Below are positions 35,601 through 46,073 of a stretch of 64,000 nt of DNA, piece by piece (within the stretch, counting starts at the first letter, position 1; each line of letters opens with the position of its first letter). Both the position numbers and the translations under genes were made by a program. A model generated the notes under the pieces. It saw nothing but the letters and a program-made list of their open reading frames with translations, made no database searches and was not told the origin of the DNA. The DNA is from Nipponacmea schrenckii. Lineage: Eukaryota; Mollusca; Gastropoda; Lottiidae. The DNA is taken from the NCBI GenBank assembly GCA_030562195.1, contig JAUJPP010000012.1, forward strand, positions 19,716,001-19,780,000, in the 5' to 3' direction.

Positions 35601-38600
35601 CTGGGACACATTGTTTTGTGTGAATAATATAGAGAAATCTAATTAATCAATTCAGAGATTCAAATAAAACTTGGATTAGCACAACGATATATCTTCATAT
35701 AAATCCACTTCTATATTGTTGAAACGAAATAATGTTAGGTTTTGTGGGTAGCGTCAAGTTAGCAATAGGAAAATAAATAGCAACGAGATCATATAGTCTG
35801 TAAATCAAAACGAAATGTGATGTCTTCAGATCTGAAACGTATCATAGGTATACACACGTATATTTCTGAACAACGGTGCCTCACATACGACAGGATTAAC
35901 CCTTTATTATGATTAAAACCTTAATTTTGAATTAAAAACTTTAATTTCACCTGGTGAAATAAAATTATATAGGTGGTGGATAAAGTTTTTTAAAAATTAA
36001 ATAAATAATCTCGTAAAATTTTTGATAAAAAAACTATAGGACTTATCACCGAATTTCACCAGAAATGAAACTATTTAAATCAAAACTATTGGAATTATAA
36101 CCTATTTTCACCAAGGTGATAATAACAGTTTTCAATTAAAAATTAATTTTCACCTAGGTCCTAGGTTTCAACCTGGGGGACGCGTCCCACCCGTGGGATG
36201 TTTGACAATTTTGAGTAGGAAGCGGGCTCGTCCCAAGTCCCTTAGAAAATTGTTCTTTTTGTATGGTTTTCCTAGAAGCCAACCAAAAAAAAAAGTTGAC
36301 AACGCAGGACCTAGGTGAACTGAAAATTAAAGTTTTTCATTAAAAAAAAGTGTTTGATTTTAGCCTTGTGACGGTGATAGTGAAGACTTCCAAGATCAAA
36401 AAATAATCCGTGCTTCTGAAGTTTGTGAAATGAAGATAAACTCAGGTGTGATCGATAGTGAGGAGTATTCTGGTATCGGTGCTCCGAATATGAAAACTGA
36501 GAGTGAGTATAAATGGTTGTATTGGTATATAAGATGTGTTGTATTAGATAGTGGTTGTTTAATACTGTATTATTTTCAGATGGTGTATTGGTAAATAAGA
36601 TGTATTGTATTAGATAGTGGTTGTTTAATACCGTATTATTTTCAGATGGTGTATTGGTATATATGATGTGTTGTATTAGATAGTGGTTGTTTAATACCGT
36701 ATTATTTTCCGATGGTGTATTGGTATATAAGATATGTTGTATTAGATAGTGGTTGTTTAATACTGTATTACTTTCAAATGGTGTATTGGTATATAAGATG
36801 TATTGTATTAGATAGTGGTTGTTTAATACTGTATTATTTTCAGATGGTGTATTGGTATATATGATGTGTTGTATTAGATAGTGGTTGTTTAATATGTATT
36901 ATTTTTAGATGGTGTATTGGTATATAAGATGTGTTGTATTAGATAGTGGTTGTTTAATACTGTATTATTTTTAGATGGTGTATTGGTATATAAGATGTGT
37001 TGTATTAGATAGTGGTTGTTTAATACCGTATTATTTTCAGTTTGTGTATTGGTATATATGATGTGTTGTATTAGATAATGGTTGTTTAAAACTGTATTAC
37101 TTTCAGATGGTGTATTGCTATATATGATGTGTTGTATTAGATAGTGGTTGTTTAAAACTGTATTTCTTTCAGATGATGTATTGGTATATAAGATGTGTTG
37201 TATTAGACAGTGGTTGTTTAAAACTGTATTACTTTCAGATGGTGTATTGGTATATATGATGTGTTGTATTAGATAATGGTTGTTTAATACTGTATTACTT
37301 TCAGATGGCGTATTGGTATATAAGATGTGTTGTATTGGATAGTGATTGTTTAATACCGTATTACTTTGAGATGGTGTATTGGTAGTTAAGATGGGTTGTA
37401 TTAGACAGTGGTTGTTTAAAACTGTATTACTTTCAGATGGTGTATTGGTATATATGATGTGTTGTATTAGAAAATGGTTGTTTAATACTGTATTACTTTC
37501 AGATGGTGTATTGGTATATAAGATGTGTTGTATTGGATAGTGGTTGTTTAATACCGTATTACTTTGAGATGGTGTATTGGTATTAATGATGGTGTTGTAT
37601 ATAGATAGTGGTTGTTTAATACTGTATTACTTTCAGATGGTGTATTGGTATATAAGATGTATTGTATTAGATAGTGATTGTTTAATACCGTATTACTTTC
37701 AGATGGTGTATTGGTAGTTAAGATGGGTTGTATTGGATAATGGTTGTTTAATACCGTATTATTTTCAGATGGTGTATTGGTATATAAGATGTATTGTATT
37801 AGATAGTGGTTGTTTAATATCGTATTATTTTCAGATGGTGTATTGGTATATAAGATGTATTGTATTAGATAGTGGTTGTTTAATATCGTATTACTTTCAG
37901 ATGGTGTATTGGTATGTAAGATGTGTTGTATTAGATAGTGGTGGTTTAAAACTGTATTAATTTCAGATGGTGTATTGGTATGTAAGATGAAATGTGCTCT
38001 GTTAGATGGTGGATATGCTAATAATGATAATTCCAAAGGTTTGATGCCTGATGGATCATGGTGCAAGAAATCTGATCCAGAACTCGATAATTCCTTTCAC
38101 TGTGCCTTTGGAATCTGCATGGTAAGAGGTTGTAGAAAGCTTAATTGACAAAGGTTTATCTTGTTTTCTTAATTAATTGCATATATGATACTATGACGAA
38201 TTTGGTAGTCATTTTGATAATCGTCAGTGACATGATTCTTTGACCAATATGATAGTTTCTTTGATAACGATTATCAAAGTAACTATCGTGATTCTTTGGT
38301 CAATATGATTTCAGTTTCTTTGATAACGATTATCGAAGTAACAGTCATGATACCTTGACCAATATGATAGTTTCTTTGATAACGATTATCAAATAAACTG
38401 CCATGATACCTTGACCAATATGATAGTTTCTTTCTAGATAACGATTATCATAGTAACTGTCATCAGAGGCTAGTAAGATTTCAAGTTTCAACAAGTTTCC
38501 AACTGTTATTCAGGCAAAACCCTAGAATACCCTCTTGATTTATTTTGTTATCCTCCAGGAATTTGGTTGTGATGGTGTACTGATATCACAAGCCATGATA

Positions 38601-38843
38601 CCTTGACCAATATGATAGTTTCTTTCTAGATAACGATTATCATAGTAACTGTCATCAGAGGCTAGTAAGATTTCAAGTTTCAACAAGTTTCCAACTGTTA
38701 TTCAGGCAAAACCCTAGAATACCCTCTTGATTTATTTTGTTATCCTCCAGGAATTCGGATGTGATGGTGTACTGATATCACAAGGTGGCCAGTATGCTGA
38801 TGAATGTGGTGTTTGTGGTGGAAATGGTGATTCGTGCTCTTAA
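26633..38843 (+). CDS. copy B: short secreted ADAMTS-like zinc metalloproteinase
   Basis: Nineteen coding exons: 26633-26689, 26945-26987, 27578-27638, 27942-28058, 28828-28966, 29578-29713, 29954-30144, 30364-30450, 31092-31195, 31972-32097, 32596-32718, 33009-33088, 33526-33599, 34235-34339, 34586-34755, 35387-35447, 36364-36502, 37967-38121, 38751-38843 (stop TAA 38841). All junctions are GT/AG and phases agree; total 2061 nt, 686 residues. Order: signal peptide (1-19), reprolysin propeptide (about 20-160, [18 protein letters not shown]), RNKR cleavage sites in exons 6 and 7, catalytic domain (about 205-400) with HEIGHNLGLPHND split by intron 10 and GGIMGYG as Met-turn candidate, disintegrin-like cysteines (exons 12-15), one TSP1 repeat ([15 protein letters not shown], exon 15), and a Cys-rich module ending [20 protein letters not shown] enzymes normally continue with a spacer and more TSP repeats; none follow. 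Known members act on extracellular matrix; the substrate here is unknown. The start is the only ATG opening the signal-peptide exon. Confidence 0.88.
28215..28450 (+). mobile_element. 5'-truncated SINE (GACGTCATGACG family)
   Basis: Begins inside the family body (CATGACGCCATTTGC) and runs to ATAGTTGTTTCTTTCT; head absent. Located in intron 4 of copy B. Confidence 0.7.
28535..28790 (+). repeat. segment shared with introns and exon edge of the coiled-coil gene
   Basis: This part of copy B intron 4 matches the minus strand of about 63,420-63,190: GGGTGGAACA, TATTTTATTGAGAAAT, GATGGTTTTCTTCTGTTCTG, then TTTTTAGTTTGCTATGA and GATTGTCATTTAA, which is the acceptor and first codons of a coiled-coil gene exon. 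A third copy of the intron part is at 62,990-62,860. Either a dispersed repeat that gave rise to the intron, or a copied gene piece. Confidence 0.7.
28950..29345 (+). repeat. copy B array of exon 5 donor junctions (about 5 units, 90 bp)
   Basis: The first unit is the true end of exon 5 (CGAAATACG|GTAATAATA at 28,958-28,975). Further units with the same exon tail and donor begin near 29,041, 29,134, 29,222 and 29,312; some have CAAAATACG instead of CGAAATACG. Confidence 0.92.
31330..31665 (+). repeat. intron 9 minisatellite of copy B (about 59 bp, 5-6 units)
   Basis: Units contain GCAAATGTGATTATATCCCC and ATGTCAAACTGGCTAGCAGA. Orthologous degenerate repeats occur in intron 9 of copy A; no splice site is involved. 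Confidence 0.85.
33770..34230 (+). repeat. intron 13 repeats of copy B (about 30-35 bp)
   Basis: Units such as GTCTAGATAAGTTAATAAAA plus TGTTTGGTATTT, irregular and diverged. They run up to the exon 14 acceptor (TTTATCTAG|ATTTGTAG), the same position as the TATATAG array in copy A. Confidence 0.8.
35470..35838 (-). other. intron 16 segment inverted relative to copy A
   Basis: Between the shared flanks TTCGTATG (35,461-35,468) and GAAACGTATCATAGGTATAC (from 35,835), the sequence is the reverse complement of copy A 18,324-18,790 (for example GACATCACATTTCGTTTTG in A, CAAAACGAAATGTGATGTC here; AATCCAAGTTTTATTTGA in A, TCAAATAAAACTTGGATT here). Confidence 0.8.
35900..36345. repeat. inverted-repeat element in copy B intron 16
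   Basis: Left part TTAATTTTCACCTAGGTCCT (about 36,141-36,160) and right part AGGACCTAGGTGAACTGAAA (about 36,307-36,326) are complementary, with further imperfect arms of TTAAAACTTTAATTT type outside. GC-rich interior around GGACGCGTCCCACCCGTGGG. No frame; looks like a MITE or nested pair. Confidence 0.55.
36515..37966 (+). repeat. copy B array of exon 18 acceptor junctions (about 22 units, about 65 bp)
   Basis: Each unit has polypyrimidine tract, TTTCAG acceptor and about 45 nt resembling the start of exon 18 (ATGGTGTATTGGTATRTAAG...). The final unit flows into the real exon 18 at 37,967. Most units keep an intact AG, so about 20 decoy acceptors precede the authentic one; in the exon 18 frame the units meet a TAG. 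Confidence 0.92.
38175..38470 (+). repeat. TTTGATAACGATTATCAAAG array in copy B intron 18
   Basis: Four to five units of about 60 bp containing the palindromic GATAACGATTATC plus ACCTTGACCAATATGATAG. Confidence 0.85.
38559..38591 (+). pseudogene. duplicated 5' edge of the last coding exon (copy B)
   Basis: TTATCCTCCAG|GAATTTGGTT is a second copy of the exon 19 acceptor and first 33 nt, followed by a return to intron sequence. The duplicated unit of about 192 bp (38,400-38,591 and 38,592-38,783) holds intron plus acceptor plus exon start. The partial exon has no donor and is presumably skipped. Confidence 0.85.
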
Positions 38844-39221
38844 AATTAAGGTAAATTTCTTTAATATTATATGTATCACACTCTCAAACATGGTCTCGCC
38901 TCGTCTATCTATCCGTTTTCTGGTCAACAGATATGAAAAATTAACTCTCTTCTGCTGTTATATCAATAAAGTCCTTTTATTTTTCCTTAAATTTTGAAAA
39001 TTAATAAGGAGGCAGTTAAATCAGTCAGTTATTTTTGTTGGAGGGAATTTTTAGAATTCGTTTCGACCAACTGTCAAGGGATGGGTAAAACAAGGTATCG
39101 GTATGTAAAGTTGCAATTGGTGTTTTTTGGACTTAGTTTTTTTTATTTAAGCAAATATATTATTGCTCTATCAGTATGGCCCAATGAACTAGTTACTAAT
39201 GTAAGTTTTCTTCTATTTCAG

Positions 39222-39350
39222 AATAATCCAGTTTAAAGATTTTCCGCAATTATTTATCAACAAGACTTTTTTCTCTGTTAAATGTTGTAACTTCTACTTG
39301 AGTCTTAAAATATTATTTCTGAATCTTGTGTTTTATTTTGAACATCTGAG
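39222..39350 (+). other. 3' UTR exon of copy B
   Basis: Acceptor TATTTCAG|AATAATCCAG, then sequence conserved with the 3' UTR exons of copies A and C. It joins the donor after the stop codon (AATTAAG|GTAAATTTC, 38,850/38,851). Confidence 0.65.
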
Positions 39351-39880
39351 TAGCCTCCAGAGCGCACGAGCCCAGGGCGAAAATAGAGAGTGCGAATAAT
39401 CCCGGGTCAATATGAGCCAAAAATTTTAGGGCGAAAGCAAAAAGAGGCGAGCATGACCGGGGAATAATGGGCTAATAGATCCGGATTCTCCCCAAATCTA
39501 TGGGCGGTCGAATGTCCAAAAATTCCAGAGTCCTATTCAACTTGTCGAAACTGTTTTAAAAACAATTCTTCAGAGCTGAATACAAGTCAACTTGTCAAAT
39601 TGTATGCGTATAAATCATTGTTTACTAGACAAATAATTTACATGCACATTTACAGGGACGGTTTCATTCTTTTATACAGCATCCGATCTTATATACTCTA
39701 CAACGTACAACTCAACTAGACATATCGCTACTTGACAGACACAGGACACGTTCAAATTTCATTTGGTGCAAACTTTATACCCTATGAGGCCTGTACATCT
39801 AGGAAATCTATTGAATTAATCTAGTGATGACCTAGTTTAATCCCATGCGATGTTTATATAAAGGAGATAATGAGAAATGT
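39350..39880. other. intergenic stretch, no gene seen
   Basis: First 180 bp are unusually GC-rich for the window (CCCAGGGCGAAAATAGAGAG, CCCGGGTC) and may be a MITE; the rest is AT-rich with nothing recognised. Confidence 0.4.
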
Positions 39881-40126
39881 TTTTGATCGATTACGGGAGT
39901 GAAAATACATTAGAAAGTCGTAGAGGGACTTTATGCCAGGTGCAAGAAATGCGAGAATTTCATGTTAACTGTAACGCTAGGCAATTTTTCGCAAAAACTC
40001 AACATTTTGCACGCACACAGCGGGAAAAATTAATTTCACTCTGGATTGTGCACACATTACCTTTAAAAGCATGCGAATGCGAATAAGATTTCACTTATTC
40101 ACTGACACTTGTGAAACGCCGACACG

Positions 40127-40726
40127 ATGCCGCGACTTACAGCCCCTGAACCGGAACGTGCCATTGGCATGCTTCAAAATGGCGCCAGCGTCAGTTGCCA
40201 AAGTCACTGGACCCCTCGACTTGGTTTCAACAGACGCTGTGACCACTGGCAACAACGTTCAGGACCGTCAGATCGTACTGGATCATGTCGGAGACCGAAC
40301 ACTACCAAGGACGACGTGGATTCAGTCACTCCAACGCCGTAAGGAACCGTCTGCGAGCTGCAGGCCTGTGTGCACGACGTCCTTATTTCGGCCCCATATT
40401 GACAGATCTTCACCGAAACCAGCGTCTACAGTGGACAACGCTAGGGCAAACATTGCAAGGGTGTCCAAGCAGTACCTTGCACAGCAGAACATCCCCGTGC
40501 TTCAGTGACCAGCTCTGTCACCCGACCTCTCTCCAATCGAGCACTTATGGGATGAAATTGGACGTCTTTCACGTCGACGCCAGATGGACAACATCCGGGA
40601 ACTTGAGGTTGCCCTTGTTCAGGAGTGGAATGCTATCCCTCAGAACACTATCCAGAGTCTGATCAACTCCATGGGACGACGATGCACCGCATGTGTCAAT
40701 GCAAATGGCGGTCACACCCGTTATTG
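40127..40726 (+). pseudogene. internally deleted Tc1/mariner transposase
   Basis: Start MPRLTAPEPERAIGMLQNGA is the first helix of a Tc1-type DNA-binding domain. In shifting frames follow RNRLRAAGLCARRPYFGPIL, then DNARANIARVSKQYLAQQNI (second catalytic Asp region), SPIEHLWDEIGRLSRRRQMD (DDE glutamate region) and a C-terminal GGHTRY end. About 600 nt remain against roughly 1 kb for a full gene; the part with the first catalytic Asp is missing and there are several frameshifts. No convincing terminal inverted repeats were found. Confidence 0.85.
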
Positions 40727-41099
40727 ACTTCCCATTTGACCCCTACACCAGATAAGTCTCGCTCGCGCATTAACATTATTGTGAATCAAATTAAATGATG
40801 TTTAAATGTCTTCTTAAAGTATTCATTATCTCAAAAGCATCATAAGTATATACTTCACATATCAACCCGTGGAGTTATTCCAGATTTCGTGAATGGTGCG
40901 TTTTTACATGGACTGAGTATATATTAGCTATTATTCATCTATCAAAATTCATCTATCATCCACAAAAGATTAGATAATGTTGTTTGTTCCTATTTAATGT
41001 CAAGCTGTGTTATCTATGATTTTTTCGATATGAGATTCATTTTGTACTTTATGTTTTAATAAATTGCCAGATTCAATTTGTAGTTATAATTATATACAT

Positions 41100-42680
41100 G
41101 TACATACACTAAGTATCTACATACAATGTATATGTCACTATCACCTTCCATGTTATTATTATGTACTTATTATTAACATTGACATACTATGTCACTATCA
41201 CCTTCCATATTGTTATTATGTACTTATTTTTAACATTGACTTACTATGTCACTATCACCTTCCATGTTGTTATTATGTACTTATTATTAACATTGACATA
41301 CTATGTCACTATCACCTTCCATATTGTTATTATGTACTTATTTTTAACATTGACTTACTATGTCACTATCACCTTCCATGTTGTTATTATGTACTTATTA
41401 TTAACATTGACATACTATGTCACTATCACCTTCCATGTTGTTATTATGTACTTATTATTAACATTGACATACTATGTCACTTTCACCTTCCATATTGTTA
41501 TTATGTGCTTATTATTAACATTGACTTACTATGTCACTATCACCCTCCATATTGTTATTATGTAATATCATTAACATTGACATACTATGTCACTATCACC
41601 TTCCATATTGTTATTATGTACTTATCATTAACATTGACATACTATGTCACTATCACCTTCCATATTGTTATTATGTACTTATTATTAACATTGACATACT
41701 ATGTCACTATCACCTTCCATATTGTTATTATGTACTTATTATTAAAATTGACATACTATGTCACTATCACCTTCCATATTGTTATTATGTACTTATCATT
41801 AACATTGACATACTATGTCACTATCACCTTCCATATTGTTATTATGTACTTATTATTAACATTGACATACTATGTCACTATCACCTCCCATGTTATTGTT
41901 ATGTACTTATTATTAACATTGACATACTATGTCACTATCACCTTCCATATTGTTATTATGTACTTATTATTAACATTGACATACTATGTCACTATCACCT
42001 TCCATATTGTTATTGTTATGTACTTATTATTAACATTGACATACTATGTCACTATCACCTTCCATGTTATTGTTATGTACTTATTATTAACATTGACATA
42101 CTATGTCACTATCACCTTCCATGTTATTGTTATGTACTTATTATTAAAATTGACATACTATGTCACTATCACCTTCCATATTGTTATTATGTACTTATCA
42201 TTAACATTGACATACTATGTCACTATCACCTTCCATATTGTTATTGTTATGTACTTATTATTAACATTGACATACTATGTCACTATCACCTTCCATGTTA
42301 TTGTTATGTACTTATTATTAACATTGACATACTATGTCACTATCACCTTCCATGTTATTATTATGTACTTATTATTAACATTGACATACTATGTCACTAT
42401 CACCTTCCATATTGTTATTGTTATGTACTTATTATTAACATTGACATACTATGTCACTATCACCTTCCATATTGTTATTTTTTGTACTTATTATTAACAT
42501 TGACATACTATGTCACTATCACCTTCCATATTGTTATTGTTATGTACTTATTATTAACATTGACATACTATGTCACTATCACCTTCCATGTTATTGTTAT
42601 GTACTTATTATTAACATTGACATACTATGTCACTATCACCTTCAATATTGTTACTATGTACTTATCATTAACATTGATGT
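41100..42680 (+). repeat. 57-bp minisatellite (about 27 copies)
   Basis: Unit close to CACTATCACCTTCCATATTG plus TTATTATGTACTTATTATTAA and CATTGACATACTATGT; period 57 bp (19 codons), with some units 3 bp longer. Long Tyr/Ile-rich frames across it result from periodicity divisible by 3. Confidence 0.95.
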
Positions 42681-42689
42681 AGATATTTA

Positions 42690-44700
42690 TATTCTTTGGG
42701 TCATTGGTCTTCAAACGTAATATACTACTAATATTACTATAAGGGATATAGTATAATATGATATGATATGTCATCAGATCAGTGTCAACCAGACACAAAG
42801 ACAGAAGCTGCTGTTTGCTTGAAACTATTTTTAAGTTGGAAACCGGCCTCATAACTATCATATCCGTTTAGTAAACGGAATTTCATGAAAATAACAGAAC
42901 GGATGAGAAAATTTTGCTGCCAGTATCTTTTCGTTTTTTCGGCCTTGAATTTTTTGCAGTGTAGTATCAAATAGACTGGTTCTTTATCCCCATTTCCTCA
43001 AATAAAAAACTTATTATTATGCTTCGGCTATAACATGTCACTAATCAGATTAAACCCATCACAACATTTTTCAACATTCTAACACCGAAACCACAACCAG
43101 AATTTTAAACTAGGCAAACGATGCCTTGAACCAGACAAACGATGCCTTAATCCCAAGCAAACAATGCTTTTTACCAGACAAAAGATGCCTTAAACCCAAG
43201 CAAACAATGCTTTTTACCAGGCAAAAGATGCTTTAAACCAGGCAAACGATGCAACCAATTATCAAAAATATGCCTTATACAAGGCACACAATGTCTTACA
43301 CGAAGTTATCCATGCCTTATACTTGGACAAGATGTACTACTATAAACCAAGCAACCACTACTTCAATACATATTAACTATGTGCATTGAAATTACAATCA
43401 CGAAAGTTAAACGTGTTCGTCCTGTGCCTGTCTACGCGCGAATGAGTATAACTTATCCGATAACTCTTTAGATCAACAGATTATTTTCCTTTCCGACTAT
43501 AGCCCTCCCCTGATTGATCTTTCCCTGAAAAAAAACAGATCTCAACTTCCTGGCATAATAATGTAACCACACCATACCCGTCCAAAAATCCGCCCAGGTT
43601 AGATCTCCATCAGTTGAAGCGAAACACATGAAATAAGCGAAATGAAATTAGATTGGTATATTAATTAGATTGTAATATTGCCTGGCAAACCTCATTATGT
43701 CTATGTTAATTTATATCTAATAATATCAATATAATGGTAATTAATATCAAAGATTGTAATATAAAGTTCACCGATGTTTATAATTGTTAAATTATGAAAA
43801 CTATAATGTTTGGTACCTCACAAATTGAGTTGAACTATCTGCTATCAACAACTATTATTTGTTTAAGTTATAAAAATAGTACAAGAGTTACAAAAACAAA
43901 ATGCAACAAAATGTCACGTAATCTTGGCATAACCAGAAGTAGAAATAGAGATGTAAACAGCACTGAGAATGGCATTTAACGTTTTGCTTCATACCTTTTA
44001 GAACCATTTTAAGGAAAATAACTTATGAGCTTAAAACAACAAATAAGTAATTATACAATTCACTTCAAGTTACTTTTTCCGTATCCAGTTATGATGAATT
44101 TTGACATATACTTGTAATGCTTGAAACGAGCTATCTAAGTGTGCCTTAAATAAACCTGTCCGACTTAAACTTTCTAATTGAAAATGAAATATTTTTAATA
44201 TTGATGTGGACTTTTGTGTAAGTTCTCGCACGGAAATTTACGAAATAACGAACGTATTATTTTGCATAAACTCTTAAATCTTGGATGGTTTGAATTATAT
44301 ATTAAAGCTAATCAGTATGTGGTCTTATGAATTACACCGGAAGCGGGGATCAATCAACATGACTAAACCGGAAGTTCCCGCGACAATGACCCTGTGAATT
44401 TCCAATCAATGTCATAAAAAGCGATAAAAATTTGAAAATTTCAAAAGATTTATCATTTGTTTTTGAAAAGCACATCTTTTTTTTTTTTGCACATTATGTA
44501 ATAAACGATTGTATAACAAACCATTAAATCATTAAATCTGTTGCGACATTATAATACCAAATAACCTCAAATAAAGTTTTGACTTACTTATTCCCCATCA
44601 ACATGGGATAATTGACTTAATGGGTTTAAGAATATTGTACACAACAATTATAACCTCTTTATGCTATGCTAGAGGCTAGTTGCTTTTGTGGGATGAGGTT
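42690..44700. other. intergenic stretch with a small CAAACGATGC repeat cluster
   Basis: Positions 43,105-43,330 contain about eight degenerate units of ACCAGGCAAACGATGCCTTA type, 22-27 bp apart. Otherwise AT-rich with no protein recognised. Confidence 0.5.
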
Positions 44701-44704
44701 CATT

Positions 44705-45545
44705 GTTATTTAGGCACACATTTTTTAAGCAAACCTCATTTAGACACAGTACTTTAGGAACACTTTATTTTGGCCCACGGCCAGATAAGAACATGTCATA
44801 TAGGCACAGTGTTATTTCGAAAGAGTGTTTTAGGCACACTTTCAATTAGGCAAACTGTTTTAGGCACACTCAAATTCGGCACACGGCTATTTAGGCACTG
44901 TGATTTAGGCACGCCTTCAATTAGGCACACCTTCGATTGGGCACATATTCATCTAAGCACACCGTGAATTAGGCACACATCCATTTAGGCACCCCTTAAT
45001 ATATCAACATTAATTAACGCACACTTTCAATTAGGCACGCATTCACACATGGTCAGACACATCTTTTTAATACAGTCACATTTGTACATTCTGTCACCTG
45101 GTAAGTACAAACACACTCACATATCAAAGTAAGGTAAGTTCACCGATGAATATATCATCATATTGACCATTCTTGAGAACTAAAATTTTATGTTCATGCG
45201 AAGACGCAGTATCGCTTTTAATATTAATTTATTACAATGTATGGGTTAAAAATATTTATAATGATTTCCTTAACAATGATTGCCCTTTTTTTGACTGTTC
45301 CTTGAGGTTTTTAGGGCCATTCCTCTACCCTCTATATATGTATATATGTGTGCCCAATTGAATGTGTGCCTTATTCAAGGTGTGCCTAATTGCAGGTGCG
45401 TATAAAGCGCTGTGCCTTAATGACAATGTGCCTTATTGTAGTGAGCCTTAATTGCTGTGCCTAAATAAGACTGTGCCTAAATGACATTATCTGAACGTGT
45501 GCCTAGAGTACTGTGTCTCTATGCGGGGTGCTGAATAAAGTGTGC
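44705..45545. repeat. inverted pair of TTAGGCACAC arrays (fold-back structure)
   Basis: From 44,711 to about 45,045 there are about 17 plus-strand units of TTAGGCACAC + 8-14 nt. From about 45,340 to 45,545 the complementary form GTGTGCCTAA/GTGCCTTATT repeats about 10 times. About 300 bp of AT-rich sequence without a gene lies between. Arrays of short subrepeats as inverted ends resemble fold-back transposons. Confidence 0.7.
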
Positions 45546-45707
45546 CTTTTCTAGTTGATTCTTTGAGTAGTCTTTGCAATGTAAGTAGCACCGCCTACGG
45601 CTTTGAAAAAGTAGGTGCCAGTCGTTTGATGTTTCAATTCAATTTACCCAACTATTCATCTGAAACTAATTTTGATGAATAATAAGAAGTCATTATTTTC
45701 CTGCTGC

Positions 45708-45762
45708 TATATAAACAGTGTTTCAATTCGATTTCAAAATCATTGGTCACTGGTGTTCAACG
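45708..45762 (+). promoter_or_regulatory. copy C TATA box and non-coding first exon
   Basis: TATATAAA at 45,708-45,715 and donor CAACG|GTAAGTAACC with exon end 45,762; spacing from TATA to donor matches copies A and B (about 55 nt) although the sequence has diverged. Confidence 0.6.
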
Positions 45763-46073
45763 GTAAGTAACCTTGGTTCGTTTTATATTCAAATTTTTAT
45801 GTTCAACAAACGAAGACCACGGTTCCCAATGTGTCAAATTATTTTGGTTTTTCAAATAAATAGGCTGAAGAAAAAATATATGGCCCGGCTTTGGTACCCG
45901 CTTGTTTTTCATTTAACATGCTGTAAACGTGATCCTCATGGAAAAATTTGGTAATCCCTGCTCCGCATTTAATGTTACTACTGCCGCGTTCATATCCATG
46001 TAATGATATCGGTGAGATTATAACCCGAAATACAAATATAAAACACGATAGCTTCATTATTTCAGAACAAGAG

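Noticed and set aside
37548..38066. 172-codon minus-strand frame antisense to exon 18 and its array
   Set aside because: Antisense shadow of the 66-bp exon 18 acceptor array; the opposite strand explains the conservation.
40127..40726. Active Tc1 transposon
   Set aside because: Transposase lacks the first catalytic Asp region, has frameshifts, and no clear terminal inverted repeats flank it.
41064..42682. 477- and 383-codon plus-strand frames
   Set aside because: Span the 57-bp minisatellite; all plus frames are open in stretches and the composition follows the repeat.
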